Positions 1 through 5,426 of a stretch of 6,297 bases of DNA are shown here, one piece after another. The DNA is from Bacteroidota bacterium (GTDB taxonomy: Bacteria; Zhuqueibacterota; Zhuqueibacteria; Zhuqueibacterales; Geothermadaptataceae), in assembly GCA_011375275.1 (NCBI GenBank), contig DRLW01000134.1:1-6297 (forward strand), read 5' to 3'. Every line of letters begins with the position of its first letter. The first letter of the stretch is position 1. Both the position numbers and the translations under genes were made by a program. The notes beneath the pieces are model-generated. The model saw only the letters and a list, made by a program, of their open reading frames with translations. It did no database searches and was not told where the DNA came from.

Positions 1-35
1 GCGACAGCCAAAATGATCAAAACCAGTTTCTTCAT
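1..35 (-). CDS. Start of an exported protein (partial, signal peptide only)
   Basis: Only the first 11 or so codons are inside the window; the gene continues past the left edge. On the minus strand a strong Shine-Dalgarno sequence (GGAAGGA, 41-47) precedes two consecutive ATG codons at 38-36 and 35-33. The second has the better spacing (5 bases, against 2), so I chose 35. The encoded start is MKKLVLIILAV: two lysines followed by an unbroken hydrophobic run, which is the n-region and h-region of a Sec signal peptide or a membrane anchor. What follows cannot be seen, so no function is offered. It lies about 230 bases downstream of the epoxide hydrolase-like gene on the same strand, and a possible terminator sits between them, so it may be its own transcription unit. 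Confidence 0.6.
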   Translation of the reverse strand, partial: MKKLVLIILAV

Positions 36-201
36 CATGTTCCTTCCGCCAGTTGGTTCCAGATTTGTTCACGCACGCTCTGTCTGCCTGCGCTACGTTC
101 CGGAAGAACAGCAACCGGAGAGGATTCATTCCCAGAATACCAAGAATCTTCTGCACTGGATACACTGAGCGGTAACCAGCCAGCCAGCGACGCAATTTAT
201 C

Positions 202-261
202 AAAAAAAGTTCCGGTTTCCCCGACAAGCCCCACGCGCTTCGCTTATCGATAAAAAACCGG
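202..261 (-). terminator. Possible rho-independent terminator after the alpha/beta hydrolase gene
   Basis: Read on the minus strand, an inverted repeat CCGGTTT (261-255) ... AAACCGG (218-212) is followed two bases later by CTTTTTTT (209-202). The arms are perfect over 7 bases and could be lengthened by G-T pairs, but the loop is long (36 bases), although it contains a small GCG/CGC stem of its own. The position just past the stop codon at 270 and the T-run fit a terminator. The long loop makes it a weak example. Confidence 0.35.
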
Positions 262-269
262 CTCCAATA

Positions 270-1133
270 TTACTCATCTGAACAAAAACTCTCGATTTCG
301 GCATTGACCCGGTCAGCCTGCTCGTGTTGCACCCAATGAGTCGCTTCGTCGATGGTGACCAGCCGGCCATTTATGCAACGGGCTACGCTCTCCTCTGCCA
401 ATTCAATGCCCAGAAAACGGTCTTTTACTCCCCAAATGCACAAAACCGGCACCGCGACCTGTGCTGACTTCGGGCGTGGGGGAGTTCTGCGCAGCGAAGC
501 CCGGTACCAGTTCAGCATCGCTTTGATGGCCCCGGGTTGCGCCCAGGCCTGATGATATTTTCGCAGGTCTTCCTCACCGAACGTACCCGGCAGGCTCGTC
601 TTCTGTATGGCAGCGGTCAGCACCTTCCAGTTTTCGCCGGACAGCTTACGCTCAGGTAAAAACGGAAGCTGATAATAAAAAACATACCAGCTTTTGCGTC
701 GCTGCCTGCTGTTATGCAGCAGAGCCCGGCGCATGACTGAGGGGTGAGGCGCGTTCAGGATCACCAGCCGGTCGAGGCGGTCACCATGGTTCATACCCAG
801 CCACCAGGCCACTACGCCGCCCCAGTCATGTCCAGCGACCACGGCCTTTGCCACCCCCATCTGATCGAGAAGAGCGAGGATATCTCCGGCCAGGATATCG
901 AGCCTGTAGGCACCGATACCCTGAGGTTTCGCGCTGAGGTTATATCCGCGCTGGTCGGGCACGATCACCCGCCAGCCGCGTTCGGCGAAATAGCGAATCT
1001 GCCGGTGCCAGCCATACCAGAACTCAGGGAAGCCATGTAAAAACACCAGGGTCGGGCCATCAGCCGGGCCGGCTTCGACGACATGCAGACGGGTGTTCTG
1101 GACATCATAATATGAATACGAATAGGTTAACAT
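270..1133 (-). CDS. Alpha/beta hydrolase, soluble epoxide hydrolase-like
   Basis: Likely a cytoplasmic hydrolase that opens epoxides to diols through an aspartyl-ester intermediate; the substrate is unknown. No signal peptide is seen. Numbered from the Met at 1133 (287 residues, normal for the family), the motifs run in order: HGFPEFW (33-39, oxyanion HGxP loop), DQRGYNLS (60-67), GHDWGG with nucleophile Asp103 (101-106), a cap domain around 130-215, the acid Asp238 (GVKDRF) and the base His266 (ATHWVQHE). The cap holds Tyr150 (WYVFYYQLPF) and Tyr210 (NWYR), which match the two ring-opening tyrosines of soluble epoxide hydrolases. This favours an epoxide hydrolase over a haloacid or fluoroacetate dehalogenase. 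An in-frame ATG at 1139 touches its GAAAGG ribosome binding site with no spacer, while the ATG at 1133 has a 6-base spacer, so 1133 was chosen. It follows the metallophosphoesterase gene by 87 bases and is probably co-transcribed. Fold and catalytic class are firm; the substrate is not. Confidence 0.93.
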   Translation of the reverse strand: MLTYSYSYYDVQNTRLHVVEAGPADGPTLVFLHGFPEFWYGWHRQIRYFAERGWRVIVPDQRGYNLSAKPQGIGAYRLDILAGDILALLDQMGVAKAVVAGHDWGGVVAWWLGMNHGDRLDRLVILNAPHPSVMRRALLHNSRQRRKSWYVFYYQLPFLPERKLSGENWKVLTAAIQKTSLPGTFGEEDLRKYHQAWAQPGAIKAMLNWYRASLRRTPPRPKSAQVAVPVLCIWGVKDRFLGIELAEESVARCINGRLVTIDEATHWVQHEQADRVNAEIESFCSDE

Positions 1134-1139
1134 GTGCAT

Positions 1140-1145
1140 CCTTTC
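1140..1145 (-). promoter_or_regulatory. Ribosome binding site that decides the hydrolase start
   Basis: GAAAGG on the minus strand lies directly against the ATG at 1139 but six bases before the ATG at 1133. The spacing supports translation from 1133, two codons inside the longest frame. A small inverted repeat, GGGCC (1168-1164) / GGCCC (1155-1151), sits just upstream of it in the leader; it could fold but has no T-run. Confidence 0.6.
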
Positions 1146-1208
1146 GTCGAGGGCCTGCTCGGCGGCCCGGTACGCACAAATTGGTGGACAGGTACTGATT
1201 GCAGCAGC

Positions 1209-1222
1209 GAGCCCCGGGGCTC
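1209..1222. repeat. 14-base perfect palindrome across the phosphoesterase stop codon
   Basis: GAGCCCCGGGGCTC is a perfect, GC-only-core palindrome that overlaps the TGA stop (1223-1221). As RNA it could form a 5-base stem with a CCGG loop. No T-run follows on either strand, so it is not a standard terminator. It might pause transcription, protect the upstream 3' end of the message, or be chance in GC-rich DNA. Confidence 0.4.
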
Positions 1223-2510
1223 AGCGCAGGGCAATCGAGACCGGCGATTTATCTGATTCAAAAATAAAAATATCCGCGCCGGTGAACTGCAGGCCCTCTG
1301 CTTTCTGCCTGTAAAGCCAGCCGCCGGTATTGTATAGCCGCACCTGGTGCTGCTGGCCGGCATGCGTAACTCCGATGACCGGGGCATCCGGCGCATTCCA
1401 CGAGGTAGGTTCATGAGTATGGCCAAAGATCACGGTATCAGGAGCGGGCAGGGTGATGCCGTGTTCCGCGCTCAGATGATCGAGTTCGACCAGGCTGGCG
1501 CGGTAAAAGTTCATGAAGCGTTCACGGACGTCTTCGTTTTCGAGAAAGCGGGTGTTATAACGCGCTGACTCCTGGTTTTTCAGTTTGTTGACCACGAACG
1601 AGGTAATGCCGCGGGCGATTGCGTCCGTAGCCCACTCTCGTGGATCATAGGCTTTATATTTAAAAATTCCATCGTCGAGCATGGTGTACACATAATCTTC
1701 GACGCGGTCGAGGTCTTTAGCCTTAACCTCATACATGATCGCGCGCACGATTTCCGTCAACGGGCCGGCCTGGCCAACCCCGGTGCAGGCAAGCTGGTTC
1801 AGCGGGAAGTTCAGCGCGACAAAGTCCTTCAAATCGATCGGATCGCTGAGCTTCTTACCTTCTGGCAGGGCGCGCATATCCTCACCTGCTACGAGCTGTG
1901 CCAGCTCACCGAGCAGGGACCAGTAATTTTCGAGGTAATGGCCATGGGTCACCAGCACATTCCCCTCATCCGTAGCGATATACACGTTGGGATAGGCAAA
2001 ACAAAAGGCGCTTTTGCTGCTCTCATCCGTCCCTGAAATGGCATCGAGAAAAAGTCCGCCGTATCGTGGAGAGCCGGCGTTGCGCGTGACGCCGGGTAGT
2101 ACCAGATCCGGGTCTGCGGAACCGGAGCGCAGGTCGAACACACCGGGAAGCGACCATTTAAACGATCGCGGTGGCTTACCCTTGCCGACCTGGTTGATGA
2201 TATTGACCTGATGCTCGACAATCTGCCACATGTCTGAATCATGATTTCCGGCAACGTAGATGAACTGCTTGACCAGGCCGTCCTTCTTTACCTGGTCAAA
2301 AAATACTTTGCCCGCTTCATAGGCTTCAGCATAGCTTTTGATGGAAAAATCAAAAACATCGCCGAGCAGGATGAAATAATCATTGTTCTGCCCGACGGCA
2401 TCACGGAAGGCTGTGTACTTCGGCCCGAGAACCGGCTTGCCGTTCTGGTAGGCAACCAGCGCGCCGAGTTCATCACCGAAGTGCGTATCTGAAAAAATGG
2501 CTATTCGCAT
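1221..2510 (-). CDS. Calcineurin-like metallophosphoesterase with large insertion
   Basis: A two-metal phosphoesterase of 429 residues, apparently cytoplasmic (no signal peptide). The metal-binding motifs are complete and in order: FSDTH (Asp8, His10), LLGDVFDF (Asp51), AGNHD (Asn89, His90), VTHGH (His189, His191) and FGHTHEP (His364, His366). The GDVFDF and GNHD pattern resembles the LpxH-like branch of the superfamily (UDP-2,3-diacylglucosamine hydrolases). LpxH is, however, only about 240 residues, and here some 97 residues separate GNHD from THGH and about 170 separate THGH from GHTH. The second insertion (roughly 200-345) is mostly charged and probably helical, with no membrane segment; it may shape the substrate pocket or bind a partner. 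The C-terminus closes the fold with the strand RLYNTGGWL. The ribosome binding site AAAGGA lies 6 bases before the ATG. The gene lies 202 bases after the GWxTD gene and 87 before the epoxide hydrolase gene. The substrate (phospholipid, nucleotide or phosphoprotein) cannot be told from sequence. Confidence 0.93.
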   Translation of the reverse strand: MRIAIFSDTHFGDELGALVAYQNGKPVLGPKYTAFRDAVGQNNDYFILLGDVFDFSIKSYAEAYEAGKVFFDQVKKDGLVKQFIYVAGNHDSDMWQIVEHQVNIINQVGKGKPPRSFKWSLPGVFDLRSGSADPDLVLPGVTRNAGSPRYGGLFLDAISGTDESSKSAFCFAYPNVYIATDEGNVLVTHGHYLENYWSLLGELAQLVAGEDMRALPEGKKLSDPIDLKDFVALNFPLNQLACTGVGQAGPLTEIVRAIMYEVKAKDLDRVEDYVYTMLDDGIFKYKAYDPREWATDAIARGITSFVVNKLKNQESARYNTRFLENEDVRERFMNFYRASLVELDHLSAEHGITLPAPDTVIFGHTHEPTSWNAPDAPVIGVTHAGQQHQVRLYNTGGWLYRQKAEGLQFTGADIFIFESDKSPVSIALR

Positions 2511-2516
2511 GGCAGG

Positions 2517-2523
2517 TCCTTTC
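2517..2523 (-). promoter_or_regulatory. Ribosome binding site of the metallophosphoesterase
   Basis: GAAAGGA on the minus strand sits 6 bases before the ATG at 2510, an ideal spacing that fixes this start. The 202-base gap upstream (2511-2712) holds no further gene that I can support and no recognisable promoter or terminator. It contains a small hairpin, CGCAG/CTGCG, at 2553-2569 in the leader. Confidence 0.7.
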
Positions 2524-2712
2524 TTTAATCCTTACTCCTACGTTTTTCCTGACGCAGCGCGAGACTGCGAATAAAATTTTCAACGCATCTCACCCGTCCC
2601 ACGATGTTATCCATCATTCACAGATCACCCTGCTGCAGACATACAGTACGGGCGTATTTCCGCCGGAGAAGAAAATTTCAACAACAGATTTCTCCCTCTG
2701 CTTCGATCGCAG

Positions 2713-5013
2713 TCAGCGCAACTCGAGGCGCGCGGTCTTCACGACCTGCCGGCCGCTCTCCTTGTCGGTCACGCGTACACGCAGCTCATATTCACCGGCA
2801 ACGGCTTTCTGGACGTCGAGTGCGATAAACTCGATCGGATCAACCGTCGTGCTCTCTCTGTCCGAAGCGACGGACACGACATTTTGCTTGCTGCGCCGCC
2901 AAAATGTGAAAAGTTTGCCCACGCCGGAACTTGTGCGTTTTTTCAAATCCAAACTGTACTCGATGCGATAGCGCACCCGGTTTTGCTCGTCCGGCTGCAT
3001 GTGATAGATTTCCAGATACACATGCACAGGCGCGGTACGCGGGTAGGAGACCGTGGGGTTGGGAATCACGCGCAGGCCCTTGCGGATGAACTTGCCTGAG
3101 GTTTTGCCGGCATCTTCTATCACGCTGGCCAGCAGGATATCGCTGACCTGCAGGGTATCGCTGTCATAATCAGGCACAACGATATCGAACTGATAGCCGG
3201 CAAGCATGTTGCTGTCAGATGGACGGGCATGAAAAGCAGCGTGATAAATGCCGGGAGCGGCGTTGAGCTCAAAACCATTGATGAGATAGTTTATCCGTCC
3301 CGTACTGTTTCGTGGCGTGCGCTGGCGCAGGTTGTAAACAGAGCGCGTGACCTCCTGCCACAGAGAATCGCGCAGCACGGCACCCATTTCAACTTCGAGG
3401 TAGCCGTCTTTCAGAATGCTCTGCAGCTCGCTGACCGGCAGAGCGTACGCGATACTGACCTGGTGCATCCCCCCTCGGCCCCGAAAAGTGGTGACCCGAA
3501 TCGGGAAAGAAAAGGGGATAACCTTTTTCTCCCAGGTATGGCGATCGGTGCTCAGGCCTTCACGTACGGACTGCTTGCTCTCATCCGCCATTTCGACTTC
3601 ATAGCTCAGGCGCTCCACCGGCGTGGCAGTGAGCATCTTGTGGTAGATGTTCCCCCACTGCAGCCGGTCCTCGAGCATGCGCTGATCATACAAAACCGGC
3701 GAAAGCCGCCAGTTGTTGGCCTTGCCCATCAGCTCATCGATGATGAAGTGAAACGTGAGTACCTGCTGTCCTTTGGCGCGTGGATAGTAGAGCCACGATT
3801 CATTCCGCGGTACACTCTCTCCCACCGTGACGATACGGTCGTCGGGCGGGCCGTGACGCAGATAGATCAGCCCCTTATCATTGAATTCATCGTTCAGGGC
3901 ATAGGAACGGGGAAATTTCAGATACGAGCTTTTGTCCGGATTGTTGACCCACGCCTTAAAGCCATCAAAAACGTAATTTTCTTCTGCATAGAGCAGACGC
4001 CGGTAGTGCTCTGTCAAACGTGGATTCACTGTTTCGGCCGGCAGCGGGTCGCGTTTGCGCCACAGGGTGCGGAAGAATTGGGCGCATTGCCCCGGCGTTT
4101 CCGCAGTCTCATACTGCCGCAGTTCTTCATCTGAGAGGATATATTTGAAATCGTTAAAGACCAGCCCGCAGTCGAGCCTGTTTTTTATCTGGTCCAGAGC
4201 CAGAAACACGAGCTTTTGGGCGCGGGCAGGATCACCTTTTAGATACCAGACCTTTGCGCGGGCAAGAGCAAGCGCAACCGGACTGAAGGTCGAGTCCGCC
4301 GCCGGGACCTCAGCGAAACGGCGCAGTGCCTGCTCCAGCTCGCCCTGCCGGCGCAACAGCTCGCCGGCAAAAAAACGATCGAACGCGCTGTCACGGTTTT
4401 CCAGCCAGGCCATGGCCTTGCCGGCATCGCGGTGAGTAATCATGTATTTGTACAAACGAAAAAGGCCGAGCTGCGCAGCGGCATCATCCGGCCGCAGAGT
4501 AATCTGACGATGCCCGAGTTCGATGGCTTCTTCATATTTTTTACGGTAGCGCTGCAAAATCGCGAACTGGTAATACACATCGCGGAACTGCTCATCCTGT
4601 GCGATGATTTTCCTGAAATAATCACGGGATTTATTCCAGATCATTCTTCGCACCAAAATCGGCCTGAAAATACCGATCTCCCGCTTGGCAATCGCGAGAT
4701 AGTACCATGAGCTGAGGTCTGCCGGGTCTTGTTTCGCCACTTTGTCGAATACATCTTCGACGACTTTCCACTTCTGTTCTTCAAAAGCCAGCTCTCCCAG
4801 CCCGACCAGCGCCTGTTTGCGGTATGCGGGAATCTTCAGCAGCTTTTTATAGGCAGATCGTGCTTCTTTTACCGAGCCCTGCTCACGGGCGGTGGCTGCT
4901 TTTTCCAGGAGAAGAACCGCGCGGGTGGAATCCCGGTTTTGTGCCATCAGGCCAGCAGCAAACGCCGGGATACTGATGAGCACAATCAGCGGCAGGATAG
5001 TTTTCTTGTGCAT
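2713..5013 (-). CDS. Exported TPR and GWxTD-family protein of unknown function
   Basis: A 766-residue protein that should be exported by Sec: HKK, then a hydrophobic run (about 5-22), then a plausible cleavage site near LMAQ (22-25). There is no lipobox cysteine. Residues 30-275 are helical repeats of TPR type, for example the pairs around 34-95 and 130-195. A GWxTD-type domain follows, recognised by FFRTLWRKRDPLP (313-325), the HYRRLLYAEENY stretch (336-347) and KGLIYLRHGPPDD (380-392), then SWLYYP (406-411). The namesake motif itself is not conserved: DEFND (375-379) stands where GWxTD is expected. The last 250 residues are beta-rich, ending in a strand pattern (EYELRVRVTD) like an Ig or fibronectin type module. 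The family has no established biochemical role; an envelope or periplasmic scaffold is an inference. The start at 5013 has a weak GGA ribosome binding site 6 bases upstream, but the signal peptide immediately after it supports this choice. Lies after the repeat patch, so it probably has its own promoter. Confidence 0.88.
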   Translation of the reverse strand: MHKKTILPLIVLISIPAFAAGLMAQNRDSTRAVLLLEKAATAREQGSVKEARSAYKKLLKIPAYRKQALVGLGELAFEEQKWKVVEDVFDKVAKQDPADLSSWYYLAIAKREIGIFRPILVRRMIWNKSRDYFRKIIAQDEQFRDVYYQFAILQRYRKKYEEAIELGHRQITLRPDDAAAQLGLFRLYKYMITHRDAGKAMAWLENRDSAFDRFFAGELLRRQGELEQALRRFAEVPAADSTFSPVALALARAKVWYLKGDPARAQKLVFLALDQIKNRLDCGLVFNDFKYILSDEELRQYETAETPGQCAQFFRTLWRKRDPLPAETVNPRLTEHYRRLLYAEENYVFDGFKAWVNNPDKSSYLKFPRSYALNDEFNDKGLIYLRHGPPDDRIVTVGESVPRNESWLYYPRAKGQQVLTFHFIIDELMGKANNWRLSPVLYDQRMLEDRLQWGNIYHKMLTATPVERLSYEVEMADESKQSVREGLSTDRHTWEKKVIPFSFPIRVTTFRGRGGMHQVSIAYALPVSELQSILKDGYLEVEMGAVLRDSLWQEVTRSVYNLRQRTPRNSTGRINYLINGFELNAAPGIYHAAFHARPSDSNMLAGYQFDIVVPDYDSDTLQVSDILLASVIEDAGKTSGKFIRKGLRVIPNPTVSYPRTAPVHVYLEIYHMQPDEQNRVRYRIEYSLDLKKRTSSGVGKLFTFWRRSKQNVVSVASDRESTTVDPIEFIALDVQKAVAGEYELRVRVTDKESGRQVVKTARLELR

Positions 5014-5112
5014 GATTTTTCCGGACAGGAAAGCTTGAGTGAATGGCGGCGTGACGGGCTGTAATGTGCTTTGGTGCTTCTGAAACGTATTCTGATAAAT
5101 TCACAAATTCTG

Positions 5113-5137
5113 AAAAAGGCTCCGCCGCGAAGCGGAG
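5113..5137 (-). terminator. Rho-independent terminator-like hairpin built from a repeat unit
   Basis: On the minus strand, CTCCGC (5137-5132), loop TTCGCG, GCGGAG (5125-5120), CC, then TTTTT (5117-5113). A perfect 6-base GC-rich stem followed by five Ts is a classic terminator shape. It would stop minus-strand transcripts coming from the polyketide synthase about 100 bases before the GWxTD start. The 3' half of the stem region is also the conserved core of the local repeat (GCGAAGCGGAGTGC). Confidence 0.5.
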
Positions 5138-5305
5138 TGCAGGAATCTCCCAAACTCAAGCACGTGCTCAAAACGAGGAGATTCCGGTATTCCGCTGGCG
5201 CGAAAACCGGAATGACAGAATGGGTGCTGCTCCTCACCTCGTCATTCCGGCTTCAGCGAAGCGGAGTGCCGGCACGTCCCGATTTCAGGCTCGCGCTCGA
5301 AATAC
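5118..5305. repeat. Cluster of intergenic palindromic repeats (REP-like)
   Basis: Two direct copies begin with the identical 14-base core GCGAAGCGGAGTGC at 5127-5140 and 5256-5269, 129 bases apart. Aligned by eye, 5127-5174 and 5256-5303 match at 36 of 48 positions. Between them are nested inverted repeats: ATTCCGGT (5181-5188) with ACCGGAAT (5206-5213), and CCGGAATGAC (5207-5216) with GTCATTCCGG (5241-5250). CCGGC (5247-5251) pairs with GCCGG (5268-5272). Short palindromic units with GTCATTCCGG ends are a familiar type of dispersed intergenic repeat in many bacterial genomes. Open frames across it on the plus strand are translations of the repeat, not genes. Whether it is mobile or copied elsewhere in this genome cannot be seen here. 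Confidence 0.75.
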
Positions 5306-5401
5306 CGAAGTTCGGTTTACCAGGCATGTGCCCTGTTGAATCCCTTGAATAAAAAACAAGTTGTCACTTTTTTGCAGAAGCGCAAGCTTTTCCCGACGCA
5401 T
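5285..5401 (-). CDS. Possible 38-codon frame, or start of a gene cut short by the repeats
   Basis: An ATG at 5401 lies 25 bases after the polyketide synthase stop and has a strong ribosome binding site, GGAAGGA (5413-5407), with a 5-base spacer. The product begins MRREKLALLQKSDNLF and ends at a TGA at 5285. The last eight or so residues (RTSVFRARA) are encoded by DNA that belongs to the repeat copy at 5256-5303 or its edge. It could be a genuine small protein translated with the synthase, or the first 30 codons of a longer gene replaced by the repeat patch. An AT-rich hairpin (5351-5373) lies within the frame. I recognise no domain. The same frame stays open upstream to 5782 inside the synthase gene, but that part is a shadow. 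Confidence 0.3.
   Translation of the reverse strand: MRREKLALLQKSDNLFFIQGIQQGTCLVNRTSVFRARA
5351..5373. other. AT-rich inverted repeat downstream of the polyketide synthase
   Basis: On the minus strand AAAAAAGT (5373-5366), loop GACA, ACTT (5361-5358), a bulged G, then TTTTTT (5356-5351). The stem is only weakly stable because it is almost all A-T, but it ends in a six-T run on the minus strand, so it could add to transcription termination after the synthase. It overlaps the 38-codon frame, so only one reading may be right. Confidence 0.3.
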
Positions 5402-5406
5402 GGCCG

Positions 5407-5413
5407 TCCTTCC
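5407..5413 (-). promoter_or_regulatory. Ribosome binding site before the short frame
   Basis: GGAAGGA on the minus strand, 5 bases before the ATG at 5401. It has the same sequence as the ribosome binding site of the gene at the left edge (41-47), which makes the short frame more believable than its length alone would. Confidence 0.4.
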
Positions 5414-5426
5414 CTCACCCCAGTGC

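Larger units (their letters stand above)
5014..5426. other. Long spacer between the polyketide synthase and GWxTD genes
   Basis: This 413-base stretch has no protein gene that I can support firmly. From right to left it holds a possible 38-codon frame (5401-5285), an AT-rich hairpin (5351-5373), a cluster of imperfect palindromic repeats (about 5118-5305), a terminator-like hairpin (5113-5137), and an AT-richer stretch (5014-5112). The last presumably carries the promoter of the GWxTD gene, but I could not match a convincing -35/-10 pair there. Confidence 0.7.

Noticed and set aside
97..109. GTTCCGGAAGAAC, with an internal TTCCGGAA palindrome, upstream of the left-edge gene
   Set aside because: Could be an operator, but it is short, has no second copy nearby and no identifiable promoter around it.
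744..1040. 98-codon plus-strand frame opposite the epoxide hydrolase gene
   Set aside because: Antisense shadow of a gene with complete catalytic motifs; no motif of its own.
2553..2569. CGCAG/CTGCG hairpin in the leader of the phosphoesterase gene
   Set aside because: Five-base stem with no T-run on the minus strand; not enough to call a terminator or riboswitch.
2665..2695. GGAGAA/TTCTCC inverted repeat after the GWxTD stop
   Set aside because: Nineteen-base loop, purine/pyrimidine-biased arms and no T-run after it on the minus strand, so it does not make a credible terminator.
3229..4134. 301-codon open frame on the plus strand
   Set aside because: It lies wholly inside and antisense to the GWxTD gene, which has a signal peptide, TPRs and recognisable family motifs. 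The plus-strand product shows no family motif that I recognise and has shadow-like composition.
5014..5112. Promoter for the GWxTD gene
   Set aside because: The stretch is AT-richer and well placed, and has a TTTG and a TACGTTTC that recall Bacteroidota promoter elements, but the spacing between them is too short. No sigma-70-like pair fits either.
5064..5352. Two overlapping plus-strand frames of about 90 codons
   Set aside because: They translate the palindromic repeat patch. The internal similarity (AAKRSAGISQTQARA and SAKRSAGTSRFQARA) is the DNA repeat seen in one frame, not evidence of a protein.
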